A DNA stretch of 10,514 nucleotides from Methanofastidiosum sp. (lineage in GTDB: Archaea; Methanobacteriota_B; Thermococci; Methanofastidiosales; Methanofastidiosaceae): positions 1 to 10,514 of the forward strand of contig DUKX01000091.1 of assembly GCA_013329085.1 (NCBI GenBank), in the 5' to 3' direction. Of the stretch, positions 1 through 7,449 are shown in pieces. How positions within the stretch are numbered: the first letter of the stretch is position 1; the number at the start of each line of letters is the position of its first letter. The position numbers and the translations under genes were made by a program. The notes under the pieces are model-generated. The model ran no database searches, was not told the DNA's origin, and worked only from the letters and a program-made list of their open reading frames with translations.

Positions 1-1173
1 GTTTTTTTCACTCTTGCTGGATTTGATAATAACACCACATATATTGTCCTTTCTAAAAAGACGCAGAAAGGAAACTATGGAACTAAGAACACTCTTGGGA
101 AAATTACTCAAGGGAGACATGTCATATCTCTGATAGAAGAGGAAGATCAGATAATCTCAATTGACCCAGTTGAAGTTTTCACCGTTGAGAAAGACTTTGA
201 GACCACAACTGACCCCTCATATAAGCCAAAGAAAGATGAAAGAATATTTACCCATATCAAAATTAAACTTCAGGACAATACCCCTATGGCGATGGAGCAC
301 ATATTTTCACTTACTAAAGATGGCCAAATAACTGTTGGTGATGTAAATGAATCCTATGTGGCTTCACAGAGTTTGATAGGTTTTGATGTACAAAATGAAA
401 ATTCCAATCTAAGAAAAAAGAACTCTGTTTCAGTCAGAACTGAAGGCAAGGACACAGGTGCAGTCTACATATACAAAAAGGAAAGGATTACAACACCAAA
501 TCACTCTGTTGCCGGCATGATTGTTTCAGGATCAGAGCTAATTGAGATGTTAAAAAAAGGAGATAAAATTGCAGTTAAGACCTTACCTCTTAGCCTATCC
601 CTCCTTGGGCTTACCCAGAAAGAAGCCGAAGGAAAGCTTAGGGCAGAGGGCATAAATCAGGAAAGGACCGGCGATACATCTGATGAGGCTCTTATAGTAG
701 AGCAGGAGCCTCCATACACCGCTGAAGTCATAAAAAACAAATCAGCAAAAACTTTAGGCATCGATAGAAATAATATCATTGAAATTGAGCTATACGAGGA
801 TATAGCCCCAAACACCGTAAAATACTTCAGGAAGATCACAGGTCTTATTAACAAACCAATTGGGAAGCTCGATATTCAGTTTGCACATCCCACTGTCTCT
901 CTTGTCGCGTTTGAAGGGGGCAGCGTTGAGGCTGGCGGACTGACACCTGAAAATACGCCTATTGATGCGTCAAAGAGGGGGGATGTTGGTGTCACAAACA
1001 TGTCAAGACAGCACAAGGGGCTCATAGGGGTCAGATTGAAAGAGGATAAGGCATACGGCCCGACCGGCGAAGAGTTTGACGGCACAAATCTCGTTGGCAA
1101 AATTGACCTTGACAAGGTAAAAATTGATTTCAATAATGAAAAATCAATTTATATAAAGGAAATCAAGAAATGA
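1..1173 (+). CDS. mmp3: Methanogenesis marker protein 3 (UPF0288), 5'-truncated by the window edge
   Basis: The frame is open from base 1 to a TGA at 1171-1173, giving 390 residues with no start that fits the family, so the N-terminus lies outside the window. Full-length members have about 500 residues, so roughly 110-130 are missing. An ATG at 286 is internal and should not be taken as the start. Residues about 259-281 contain a cyclophilin-like stretch (IEIELYEDIAPNTVKYFRK), followed by NMSRQHKGLIGVR and AYGPTGEEFDGTNLVG near the C-terminus, typical of this family. From family knowledge, Mmp3 is restricted to methanogens and relatives, is often encoded near other marker genes, and has been reported as part of the ATP-driven complex that activates methyl-coenzyme M reductase together with McrC, Mmp7 and Mmp17. 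No signal peptide or membrane segment is visible in the part present. Here its downstream neighbour is a lipid operon, separated by 129 bp and a promoter. Confidence 0.87.
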   Translation, partial: VFFTLAGFDNNTTYIVLSKKTQKGNYGTKNTLGKITQGRHVISLIEEEDQIISIDPVEVFTVEKDFETTTDPSYKPKKDERIFTHIKIKLQDNTPMAMEHIFSLTKDGQITVGDVNESYVASQSLIGFDVQNENSNLRKKNSVSVRTEGKDTGAVYIYKKERITTPNHSVAGMIVSGSELIEMLKKGDKIAVKTLPLSLSLLGLTQKEAEGKLRAEGINQERTGDTSDEALIVEQEPPYTAEVIKNKSAKTLGIDRNNIIEIELYEDIAPNTVKYFRKITGLINKPIGKLDIQFAHPTVSLVAFEGGSVEAGGLTPENTPIDASKRGDVGVTNMSRQHKGLIGVRLKEDKAYGPTGEEFDGTNLVGKIDLDKVKIDFNNEKSIYIKEIKK

Positions 1174-1183
1174 CGTTTCTTGC

Positions 1184-1259
1184 CGATATAATATTCCACT
1201 AATACCGAAATATTTATAAATATTTTATTTTCCATCTATTATATCGTATCGATTATATC
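1184..1259. repeat. Inverted and direct repeats around the mevalonate promoter
   Basis: CGATATAATA at 1184-1193 is the exact reverse complement of TATTATATCG at 1237-1246, and the core ATTATATC recurs at 1252-1259. One inverted copy lies upstream of the TATA box, and two direct copies spaced 14 bp apart sit over the predicted transcription start. This geometry would suit a repressor operator. The elements are AT-rich and the DNA is AT-rich, so chance is a real alternative. Confidence 0.35.
1205..1222 (+). promoter_or_regulatory. Archaeal promoter (BRE/TATA) of the mevalonate operon
   Basis: TTTATAAATA at 1213-1222 is a good archaeal TATA box, preceded by an A-rich BRE-like CCGAAA at 1205-1210. 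Transcription should start about 25 bp downstream, near 1243-1248, leaving a leader of about 55-60 nt before the ATG at 1303. A second, weaker TATA-like element (ATTATAT, 1252-1258) would put a start near 1280. The call rests on sequence only. Confidence 0.6.
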
Positions 1260-1302
1260 TCTTTTATCTGTAGTAAGTCGTCTTTGTTAGAGGAGGAAGT
1301 AA

Positions 1303-2346
1303 ATGAAGCCTAATAAATCTGTAGGTATTATAGGCTATGGTGCTTATGTCCCAAAATACAGGATACAGAACACGGAAATTGCAAGAGTATGGGGAAATGA
1401 CCCAAATCTTGTACCAATTAGAGAAAAATCAGTGCCAGGCGCCGATGAGGATTCTGTCACAATAGCCATTGAAATAGCCAGAAACGCCCTATTAAGGGCC
1501 GGTATAGATCCAAAAGACTTGAGAGCAGTTTGGGTTGGTACAGAATCCAAACCTTATGCTGTAAAACCGACTTCTACTATAGTAGCAGAAGCTATTGCAG
1601 CCACACCATTTGTTAATGCTGCAGACTGGGAGTTTGCATGTAAAGCGGGGAGTGAAACAATTCAGGCATGCATAGCATATGTGGGCTCCGGCATGGCAAA
1701 ATATGCTCTTGGCATAGGTGTCGATACAGCTCAAGGGGCGCCAAGTGATGCCCTTGAATATACTGCCGCCGCAGGTGGAGCTGGATATATTATAGGAAGT
1801 GCTAAAGAAAGCTTAGCTGTTATTGAAGGTTCACTATCTTATGTTACTGATACCCCCGACTTTTGGAGGAGGCAGCATGAGCATTATCCAAAACATGGGA
1901 ATAGGTTTACAGGAGAGCCTTCATACTTCAAGCATGTTGTCAGCAGCTCAAAGGCGCTTATGGAGGAGCTTGGGACAAAACCTGACGATTATAATTATGT
2001 CATATTTCACCAGCCAAACAGAAAATTTCCACTGGAAGCCGCAAAGATGCTTGGATTCCTAAAGGAAAAAGTCATTGATGGTCTAGTTTCACCTTATATT
2101 GGTAATACATACGCTGGCTCTGCTCTCTTGGGGCTTGCCGCAGTTCTTGACAAGGCGAAAGCTGGAGATAAGATCTTCTGCACATCTTACGGATCTGGGG
2201 CAGGGAGCGACTCATTTTCACTTGAAGTAACGGACAAACTTGCTGATAGGAAGGTAAAGGCTCCTTCAGTCAAATCCTATATCGAAAGAAGGGAAGAGAT
2301 CGACTATGCACGTTATGCAAGGTATAGAAAGAAGATAAGGATGTGA
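1303..2346 (+). CDS. Hydroxymethylglutaryl-CoA synthase, archaeal type
   Basis: This 347-residue enzyme condenses acetyl-CoA with acetoacetyl-CoA to give HMG-CoA, the second step of the mevalonate route to archaeal isoprenoid lipids. It has the thiolase-like fold of the archaeal HMGCS family and the family's normal length. The catalytic residues can be placed as Glu81 (VGTESKP), Cys113 (WEFACKAG, the acyl-enzyme nucleophile) and His236 (VIFHQPNRK). The C-terminal motif [12 protein letters not shown] (294-305) also fits. The ATG is preceded by a strong Shine-Dalgarno AGGAGGA at 1291-1297. It is the first gene of a four-gene operon, and the thiolase follows after 4 bp. In methanogens this synthase, the thiolase and a DUF35 protein form one complex that passes acetoacetyl-CoA through a shared CoA-binding site, and all three genes are present here in that order. 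It is cytoplasmic, and nothing appears broken. Confidence 0.95.
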   Translation: MKPNKSVGIIGYGAYVPKYRIQNTEIARVWGNDPNLVPIREKSVPGADEDSVTIAIEIARNALLRAGIDPKDLRAVWVGTESKPYAVKPTSTIVAEAIAATPFVNAADWEFACKAGSETIQACIAYVGSGMAKYALGIGVDTAQGAPSDALEYTAAAGGAGYIIGSAKESLAVIEGSLSYVTDTPDFWRRQHEHYPKHGNRFTGEPSYFKHVVSSSKALMEELGTKPDDYNYVIFHQPNRKFPLEAAKMLGFLKEKVIDGLVSPYIGNTYAGSALLGLAAVLDKAKAGDKIFCTSYGSGAGSDSFSLEVTDKLADRKVKAPSVKSYIERREEIDYARYARYRKKIRM

Positions 2347-2350
2347 ACAA

Positions 2351-3499
2351 ATGGACGATAATGTTGCCGTAATTGGAGTTGGACTTGGAAAGGTTGGAGA
2401 GCACTGGGAAAAATCATTGAGGGACCTTGCAATAGAGTCTATATGGATGGCTTTTGAGGACAGCGGTATAGACAAAGTTGATGCACTTTATGTTGGAAAC
2501 ATGTCATCTGGGCCGTTTGTAGAACAGGAGCACATCGGTGCATTGATAGCTGATTTTGCCGGGCTTGGTCCAATACCTGCCGTTAAAGTTGAGGCTGCGT
2601 GTGGGTCAGGGGGCGCCGCTTTTATTGAAGGGTATATGGGTGTAAAGTCAGGGATGTATGATTATGTTCTTGTTACAGGTGTAGAAAAGATGACAGACGT
2701 CCTTCCATCAAAAACTACCTCAATTCTTGCAAATGCATCAGACAGGGATTATGAGGCATTTCACGGAGTTTCTTTTGTAGCTCTAAATGCTCTTGTTATG
2801 AGGCGTTACATGCACGAGTTTAAAGTAAAAAGGGAAGACCTTTCAATATTCCCCGTCATATCTCATAAGAATGCACCTTTCAGCAAACACGCCATGTACA
2901 GAAAGGAAATTTCTCTTGAAGCCGTAATGAATTCCCCAATAATAGCCGATCCACTCTCTCTTATGGATTGCGCCCCAATTTGTGATGGCGCAGCATCTGT
3001 AATTCTCTGCTCTGAGAAAAAGGCCAGAGAGTTTACCGATACACCAATTATAGTATCTGGCGTTGGCCTTGCAACTGACACTTTAGGCGTGCACGATAGA
3101 AAGCACATGACCACTCTTTCTGCAGCAGTTGAAGCCAGCAAGAAGGCCTACAAGATGGCAGGTGTTACTCCAAAGGATATTAATATCGCTGAAATCCACG
3201 ACGCATTTTCAATCATGAGCGCCCTCTCTATAGAAGACATGGGATTTGCAAAGAAAGGCCAGGGTACAAAGATGGCTTTAGAAGGCCAGCATTATATTGG
3301 GGGAGATCTCCCGATAAATCTTTACGGCGGTCTTAAGGCAAGGGGCCATCCTGTTGGTGCAACGGGCGTGTACCAGATAGGGGAGCTTGTTTATAGCCTT
3401 AGAGGAGATGGCCGAGTTGACGCTGAAAGAGGATTGGCTGAGAATATAGGTGGCAGTGGGGCAACAGTATCTGTATGCGTTCTTGAGAGGGGTGATTAG
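2351..3499 (+). CDS. Acetyl-CoA C-acetyltransferase (acetoacetyl-CoA thiolase), archaeal complex type
   Basis: This 382-residue thiolase condenses two acetyl-CoA to acetoacetyl-CoA, the entry step of the mevalonate pathway. The nucleophile is Cys84 in VEAACGSGGAAF. Other active-site residues are His283 (AEIHDAFS) and His333 in the GGLKARGHPVGATG loop (326-339). The C-terminal GGSGATVSVCVLERG (367-381) matches the archaeal thiolase/SCP-x-like group rather than classic bacterial AtoB. The reaction is thermodynamically unfavourable alone, which explains tight coupling to HMG-CoA synthase in archaea. The ATG lies 4 bp after the synthase stop, with a weak TGTGA Shine-Dalgarno at 2342-2346 that overlaps that stop, so translational coupling is likely. 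The downstream DUF35 gene begins 1 bp after this stop. An SCP-x thiolase acting on other acyl chains is the alternative, but the operon makes acetoacetyl-CoA synthesis much more likely. Confidence 0.93.
   Translation: MDDNVAVIGVGLGKVGEHWEKSLRDLAIESIWMAFEDSGIDKVDALYVGNMSSGPFVEQEHIGALIADFAGLGPIPAVKVEAACGSGGAAFIEGYMGVKSGMYDYVLVTGVEKMTDVLPSKTTSILANASDRDYEAFHGVSFVALNALVMRRYMHEFKVKREDLSIFPVISHKNAPFSKHAMYRKEISLEAVMNSPIIADPLSLMDCAPICDGAASVILCSEKKAREFTDTPIIVSGVGLATDTLGVHDRKHMTTLSAAVEASKKAYKMAGVTPKDINIAEIHDAFSIMSALSIEDMGFAKKGQGTKMALEGQHYIGGDLPINLYGGLKARGHPVGATGVYQIGELVYSLRGDGRVDAERGLAENIGGSGATVSVCVLERGD
3491..3496 (+). promoter_or_regulatory. Shine-Dalgarno site fixing the DUF35 start at 3501
   Basis: GGTGAT matches the archaeal anti-Shine-Dalgarno complement and lies 4-5 nt before the ATG at 3501. 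It sits inside the last codons of the thiolase. An in-frame ATG at 3450 would add 17 residues, but it overlaps the thiolase by 50 bp. Confidence 0.75.
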
Positions 3500-3500
3500 G

Positions 3501-3908
3501 ATGGATGTACCAAGGCACTGGAGAGAACAAGTTAGGAGATACAGGCTTGTAGGTTCAAAGTGTAAGGATTGCGAAAAACTATCATTTCCGTATAGAACAG
3601 TTTGCCCTAAATGCAGGAGTAGAAATTATGAGGATTACCAGCTTATCGGAAGAGGTAAGATAATATCTTTCACAAATATCAACAGCCCCCCAAAGGAGCA
3701 CAAATATAATCTCCCATTTGCAGTAGCTCTGATAGAGCTTATGGAAGGGCCTGTAATAACTGCCCAGATAACTGATGCCAGGGCAGAAGAGCTTGAGATT
3801 GGCATGGAAGTCGAAATGGTCACAAGGAAGATAATGGAATACAATGACGATGGCATAATATGTTATGGCTATAAGTTCAGGCCAATAGTCGAATACGCCC
3901 ATCCATGA
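3501..3908 (+). CDS. DUF35 (zinc ribbon plus OB-fold) scaffold protein of the thiolase/HMG-CoA synthase complex
   Basis: This is a 135-residue protein. An N-terminal helix region (MDVPRHWREQVRRYRLVG) is followed by a zinc ribbon with Cys21, Cys24, Cys35 and Cys38 (CKDC and CPKC). An OB-fold then runs from about residue 45 to the end, with GRGKIISFTNI and LPFAVALIEL. This is the standard DUF35 architecture and length. In the methanogen complex the DUF35 protein does no known chemistry but bridges thiolase and HMG-CoA synthase so that acetoacetyl-CoA passes directly between them. Its position directly after both genes supports the same role. The start at 3501 is chosen because GGTGAT lies 4-5 nt upstream and because DUF35 proteins begin with this basic, aromatic helix. 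The gene starts 1 bp after the thiolase stop, and HMG-CoA reductase follows after 9 bp. It is probably cytoplasmic. Confidence 0.93.
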   Translation: MDVPRHWREQVRRYRLVGSKCKDCEKLSFPYRTVCPKCRSRNYEDYQLIGRGKIISFTNINSPPKEHKYNLPFAVALIELMEGPVITAQITDARAEELEIGMEVEMVTRKIMEYNDDGIICYGYKFRPIVEYAHP

Positions 3909-3917
3909 GAGGATCAG

Positions 3918-5135
3918 ATGGAAAAAGAAGAGATTTTGAACAAGGTAATTAATGGCGAGATAAAGATATACCAGATTGAAAATTATACAAAAACTCCCGC
4001 AGAAGCTGTTGAAATAAGGAGAGAGGCAATCCAGAAAATAAAAAATGTAACTCTAGATTACATCGGCAGATACTCTCTTAATCCAGACAATCTTTTTGGC
4101 AAGAACATCGAAAACATGATCGGTGCTGTTCAGGTGCCGATGGGAGTCATAGGGCCTTTAAAAGTCAACGGTAATTACGCAAAAGGTGAGTTTTATGTTC
4201 CCATGGCAACATCAGAAGGGGCGCTTCTAGCAAGCACGAACAGAGGAGCTTCTGTCATTACTTCATCTGGTGGGGCGGTGACCACAATATTTAGAAATGG
4301 CATGACAAGAGCGCCAGTCCTTAAGTTAAACTCTTCCAGAGATTTTTACAAAATAACTGAGTTCATTCATAAGAACTTTGATAAGATTAAAAAGGAAGCT
4401 GAAAAAGAATCACAATTCAGAAAGCTTGAGAAGATAGTTCCTTACCTCGTAGGAAGGAATCTATTTTTAAGATTTGTATATGATACAGGGGATTCTATGG
4501 GGATGAACGGCGTTACAATTGGAACAGATGCTGCATTGAAACTGATTGAAGATACCTTCCCCGAGGCAAAATGCGTTTCACTCTCAGGAAACCTTTGCAC
4601 TGATAAAAAATCTTCGGCGATAAATCTAATCGAGGGGAGAGGCAAAAGCATTACCGCTGAAGTCGTGATACCTAATAAGATAATCCAGACTAAACTCAAG
4701 ACAGACGCAAATACTTTAATTGATGTGAACTATAGAAAGAATCTACTTGGCTCTGCTCAAGCTGGATCCTATGGGTTCAATGCTCATTTTGCAAATATTG
4801 TCGCTGCAATTTTTCTTGCTACCGGCCAAGACATTGCCCAGGTAGTTGAAGGGAGTCAGGGATTTACAACAGTTGAAGAGAATAAAAACGGGGTATATTT
4901 TGCAGTTACACTCCCTTCTCTTGAAGTTGCAACTGTTGGTGGCGGAACTAAGATCGAGACACAAAAAGAAGCACTCGATTTGCTTGGTATTTCAGGGGGC
5001 GGGAAGAATAGTGGTGACAACTCCAAGGCATTTTCCGAGATATGTGCCGCAACAGTTTTAGCTGGCGAGATATCCCTTATAGGAGCGCTTTCAGCAAGGC
5101 ATCTTGCAAAGGCACATATAGAATATGGGCGATAA
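3918..5135 (+). CDS. hmgA: Hydroxymethylglutaryl-CoA reductase, class I (NADPH)
   Basis: This 405-residue enzyme reduces HMG-CoA to mevalonate with two NADPH, the committed step of isoprenoid synthesis. Catalytic residues are Glu100 (MATSEGALLAS), Lys230 (CTDKKSSAIN), Asp305 (ATGQDIAQ) and His400 (RHLAKAH). The cofactor-binding DSMGMN (192-197) is a slight variant of the common DAMGMN. ENMIGAVQVPMGVIGP (65-80) and IEGRGKSITAE (238-248) are class I signatures. There is no N-terminal membrane domain, so it is a soluble archaeal form, and the length is normal. The ATG follows the DUF35 stop by 9 bp with a modest GAGAGG Shine-Dalgarno at 3907-3912. As the last gene of the operon, followed by a terminator-like hairpin and T-tract, it completes the acetyl-CoA to mevalonate set. 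A class II (NADH) enzyme is unlikely given these motifs. Confidence 0.96.
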   Translation: MEKEEILNKVINGEIKIYQIENYTKTPAEAVEIRREAIQKIKNVTLDYIGRYSLNPDNLFGKNIENMIGAVQVPMGVIGPLKVNGNYAKGEFYVPMATSEGALLASTNRGASVITSSGGAVTTIFRNGMTRAPVLKLNSSRDFYKITEFIHKNFDKIKKEAEKESQFRKLEKIVPYLVGRNLFLRFVYDTGDSMGMNGVTIGTDAALKLIEDTFPEAKCVSLSGNLCTDKKSSAINLIEGRGKSITAEVVIPNKIIQTKLKTDANTLIDVNYRKNLLGSAQAGSYGFNAHFANIVAAIFLATGQDIAQVVEGSQGFTTVEENKNGVYFAVTLPSLEVATVGGGTKIETQKEALDLLGISGGGKNSGDNSKAFSEICAATVLAGEISLIGALSARHLAKAHIEYGR

Positions 5136-5149
5136 ATGCATTGTTTATT

Positions 5150-5178
5150 GGACAAATGTCCTATTATTTTTCTTTCTT
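5150..5178 (+). terminator. Terminator after the mevalonate operon
   Basis: A short inverted repeat GGAC-AAAT-GTCC (5150-5161) is followed by a T-rich tract including TTTTT at 5167-5171 and CTTTCTT just after. The stem is short, but archaeal termination depends mainly on the T-tract. It lies 14 bp after the reductase stop. Confidence 0.55.
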
Positions 5179-5206
5179 AAGTTGAAATAATCATTTAATG
5201 ATAAAC

Positions 5207-5214
5207 TTTATAAA
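5207..5214 (+). promoter_or_regulatory. TATA box of the korDABC operon
   Basis: TTTATAAA at 5207-5214 is a near-consensus archaeal TATA box with an A-rich BRE-like stretch just upstream (GATAAAC, 5200-5206). The predicted start near 5236-5240 leaves a leader of about 15 nt, just enough to carry the GGTGAT site at 5244. Confidence 0.65.
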
Positions 5215-5243
5215 AGATTTGAATTTCTTTTCTTCATTATTAC

Positions 5244-5249
5244 GGTGAT
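5244..5249 (+). promoter_or_regulatory. Shine-Dalgarno site fixing the korD TTG start
   Basis: GGTGAT lies 4-5 nt before TTG at 5254. The in-frame GTG at 5245 is part of this site, so using it as a start would leave that start without a Shine-Dalgarno. The TTG start also gives the usual ferredoxin N-terminus, with the first cysteine at residue 9. Confidence 0.6.
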
Positions 5250-5253
5250 TCTT

Positions 5254-5463
5254 TTGATTCATGTCAACACAAACTATTGTAAGGGGTGTCTTTTGTGTAT
5301 GGAATACTGTCCAAAAAAAGTTTATGTAAAGTCTGAAAAACTAAGCAAGAAAGGAGTATTCCCCCCGGAAGTAAAGTATCCTGAAAATTGTATCAAATGC
5401 CACTTATGTGAATTGATGTGTCCTGACTTTGCAATTACTGTGGAGGATAAAGATGACAAATGA
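5254..5463 (+). CDS. korD: 2-oxoglutarate:ferredoxin oxidoreductase, delta (ferredoxin) subunit
   Basis: This 69-residue protein carries two 4Fe-4S motifs. The first has Cys9, Cys12, Cys15 and Cys19 (CKGCLLCMEYCP), and the second has Cys46, Cys49, Cys52 and Cys56 (CIKCHLCELMCP). It is the small ferredoxin-like subunit that carries electrons between the catalytic subunits of the oxidoreductase and free ferredoxin. I place the start at TTG 5254 rather than GTG 5245 because GGTGAT (5244-5249) sits at the right distance only for the TTG. The alternative would add three residues (V/M-I-L). It is the promoter-proximal gene of korDABC, and its 3' end overlaps korA by 11 bp. A generic ferredoxin is the alternative, but the operon order D-A-B-C is standard for archaeal Kor. 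Confidence 0.9.
   Translation: MIHVNTNYCKGCLLCMEYCPKKVYVKSEKLSKKGVFPPEVKYPENCIKCHLCELMCPDFAITVEDKDDK
5442..5446 (+). promoter_or_regulatory. Shine-Dalgarno site fixing the korA start at 5453
   Basis: GGAGG lies 6 nt before ATG 5453, inside the end of korD. An in-frame ATG at 5429 would add eight residues (MQLLWRIK), has no comparable site and increases the overlap, so 5453 is preferred. Confidence 0.75.
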
Positions 5464-6625
5464 CGTTATTAGGCTTCTAGGTAAAAAGAATCTTTTCATA
5501 CAGGGCGATGACGCCGTTGTTTATGGTGCATTAATTGCAGACTGCAGATTCTTTGCAGGCTACCCTATCACACCGGCAACTGAAGTTGCCGAGGGCATGG
5601 CATTGTGGATGCCAAGACTAGGTGGCGTTTATGTCCAGATGGAGGATGAGATAGCGAGCATAGCTGCTGTCATCGGGGCATCATGCACAGGGGTAAAGTC
5701 AATGACCGCAACAAGCGGCCCTGGATTTTCACTGATGCAGGAGTGCATAGGTTACTCGTGCATGGCAGAAATACCCTGCGTCATCGTAAACGTTCAGAGA
5801 GGTGGCCCAAGCACAGGCCAGCCCACAGAAGCAGCCCAGGGTGATGTAATGCAGGCAATGTGGGGCACACACGGTGACCACCAGATAATTGCTCTTGCAC
5901 CAAAATCAGTCCAGGAAACACTTGATCTAACTATTGAAGCTTTTAATCTATCTGAAGATTATAGGGTTCCAGTCATTCTTCTATTGGATGCTGAAATAGG
6001 GCACATGAGAGAAAAAGTAGTTTTGCCTGAAATAATAAATGTCAAAGTTGATGACAGAGTTCCCGCCACAATAGGGCCCGATAAATATAGGCCATACAGA
6101 ACTGGATTCACAAGAACTTCAAAAGTCCCTGAATTTGCACCGTTTGGTTCAGGTTATAGGACATATGTCACAGGGTTAACGCACGACAAGAGAGGTTTCC
6201 CTGTTACAACATCTGCTGAAGTGCATGAGGAACTTGTCAGAAGATTAGTTGAGAAAGTTCAGGATGATATGGATATTATATGGTATCATGAAGATTCATT
6301 CCTTGAAGATGCGGAAATTATTGTTGTCTCCTATGGTACAACTGCAAGGCCTGCGGTCAGCGCTGTTAAGATGGCCAGAAAGAATGGCATAAAGGTAGGC
6401 CATATTAGACTTATCACAATTTGGCCCTTCCATTACGAAAAGATGAAGGAGGTTTTAAAAAATGCCCACACAGTTATTGTCCCGGAGATGAACCTTGGGC
6501 AGATGGTTCACCCCATCAGAGAAGCTGTCGGCAAGAATACAAAAGTTATTTCTGCACCAAAGATTGGTGGTGCAATTCATACGCCTTACGATATCTTGAA
6601 ATTTATAGAGGGGGATAAAAATTGA
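5453..6625 (+). CDS. korA: 2-oxoglutarate:ferredoxin oxidoreductase, alpha subunit
   Basis: This 390-residue subunit belongs to the 2-oxoacid:ferredoxin oxidoreductase family, which in archaea interconverts 2-oxoglutarate plus CoA with succinyl-CoA and CO2 using ferredoxin. The pyrimidine-binding (PYR) domain occupies about residues 15-190, with GYPITPATE (36-44), the conserved glutamate in QMEDEIASI (62-70), ATSGPGFSLM (86-95) and the substrate-loop motif QRGGPSTGQPT (115-125). A transketolase C-like domain follows from about residue 285 (VVSYGTTARPA, VPEMNLGQM). The QRGGPSTG signature and short N-terminus fit KorA with a separate gamma subunit, rather than the bacterial gamma-alpha fusion. 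It overlaps korD by 11 bp, and its stop overlaps the korB TTG by 4 bp, so the subunits are probably translationally coupled. Substrate choice is inferred from family resemblance, and a related oxoacid cannot be excluded. Confidence 0.93.
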   Translation: MTNDVIRLLGKKNLFIQGDDAVVYGALIADCRFFAGYPITPATEVAEGMALWMPRLGGVYVQMEDEIASIAAVIGASCTGVKSMTATSGPGFSLMQECIGYSCMAEIPCVIVNVQRGGPSTGQPTEAAQGDVMQAMWGTHGDHQIIALAPKSVQETLDLTIEAFNLSEDYRVPVILLLDAEIGHMREKVVLPEIINVKVDDRVPATIGPDKYRPYRTGFTRTSKVPEFAPFGSGYRTYVTGLTHDKRGFPVTTSAEVHEELVRRLVEKVQDDMDIIWYHEDSFLEDAEIIVVSYGTTARPAVSAVKMARKNGIKVGHIRLITIWPFHYEKMKEVLKNAHTVIVPEMNLGQMVHPIREAVGKNTKVISAPKIGGAIHTPYDILKFIEGDKN

Positions 6626-7449
6626 GCTTTATTTCTAATGACATCATCATAGATAAATACCTTAGGAAGGACATGCTTCCAACAATATTTTGCACCGGTT
6701 GCGGGATAGGAAGTGTAATGAACTTTTCCCTTCGTGCGATTCATGATCTTAACATTGATATGAATAAGACTGTTTTTGTATCGGGGATAGGATGCTCATC
6801 TCGTGTACCGGGATACATCTATTCTGATGGTCTGCACTCCCTGCATGGAAGGGCAATCGCTTATGCAACAGGGGTAAAACTTGCAAATCCAGAATTAAAG
6901 GTCATAGTCTTTACGGGAGATGGCGACTGTGGAGCCATCGGTGGAAATCATTTTCTACACGCGATAAGGAGAAATGTGGATATAACTGTTATCTCAATAA
7001 ATAATTTCATATATGGTATGACTGGGGGGCAGGTAGCACCAACAACACCCCTAAAATCAAAGACAACAACAACACCCTATGGAAACATTGAATACCCTAT
7101 CGACCTTTCAATGACGGCAAAGGTGATAGGTGCGCCCTATGTGGCCAGATGGACCACAGCACATCCTGTCCAGTGCATAAATTCAATAAAAAAAGCCCTC
7201 CAAAAAACTGGATTCTCTTTTGTCGAAGTTTTATCTCCATGCCCAACATCATATGGCAGACTTAACAAGATGGGGACGGCTCTTGACCTGACAAAGCATT
7301 TCAAAGAATCAACAATCAACATCAAACTTTACGAAAAAATGTTGGCCGAGGGAAAAACTACCGATAAGATGGTGATAGGGGAGCTTGTTGACATTGAAAA
7401 AGAAGACTTTAACACCAAGTATAAAAGATTCTGTGGTGAATTAAAATGA
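6622..7449 (+). CDS. korB: 2-oxoglutarate:ferredoxin oxidoreductase, beta (TPP-binding) subunit
   Basis: This 275-residue subunit binds thiamine pyrophosphate and the internal 4Fe-4S cluster. The TPP/Mg motif runs from GDGDCGAIGGNH (99-110) to Asn127-Asn128. Cluster ligands are most likely Cys24 and Cys27 (CTGCGIG), Cys58 (GIGCSSR) and Cys207 (LSPCPTSYGR), matching the pattern of this family. With KorA it forms the active site that decarboxylates or carboxylates the oxoacid. The start is a TTG at 6622 that overlaps the korA stop (TTGA), with a GAGGGGG Shine-Dalgarno at 6608-6614. No better start lies upstream, because korA occupies that region, and the next ATG (codon 18) would leave only six residues before Cys24. 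The stop overlaps korC as ATGA. Confidence 0.94.
   Translation: MSFISNDIIIDKYLRKDMLPTIFCTGCGIGSVMNFSLRAIHDLNIDMNKTVFVSGIGCSSRVPGYIYSDGLHSLHGRAIAYATGVKLANPELKVIVFTGDGDCGAIGGNHFLHAIRRNVDITVISINNFIYGMTGGQVAPTTPLKSKTTTTPYGNIEYPIDLSMTAKVIGAPYVARWTTAHPVQCINSIKKALQKTGFSFVEVLSPCPTSYGRLNKMGTALDLTKHFKESTINIKLYEKMLAEGKTTDKMVIGELVDIEKEDFNTKYKRFCGELK

Noticed and set aside
286..1173. ATG at 286 as the start of a complete 295-residue protein
   Set aside because: The same frame stays open to base 1 with family-like sequence, and the family is about 500 residues long, so this ATG is internal to a truncated gene.
1174..1302. Small RNA or riboswitch in the 129-bp gap before HMG-CoA synthase
   Set aside because: The gap is AT-rich with a promoter, short repeats and a Shine-Dalgarno. 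I could find no stable GC-containing stem or known aptamer motif.
1823..2062. 79-codon plus-strand open frame inside HMG-CoA synthase
   Set aside because: It is an alternative frame of a conserved catalytic region and its translation shows no domain. The in-frame HMG-CoA synthase explains the sequence.
3582..3902. 106-codon open frame on the minus strand opposite the DUF35 gene
   Set aside because: It lies wholly antisense to a well-supported gene, has no recognisable motif or Shine-Dalgarno and looks like a shadow frame. The same applies to minus-strand frames at 876-1133, 2863-3141, 4442-4699, 4856-5155 and 9357-9623.
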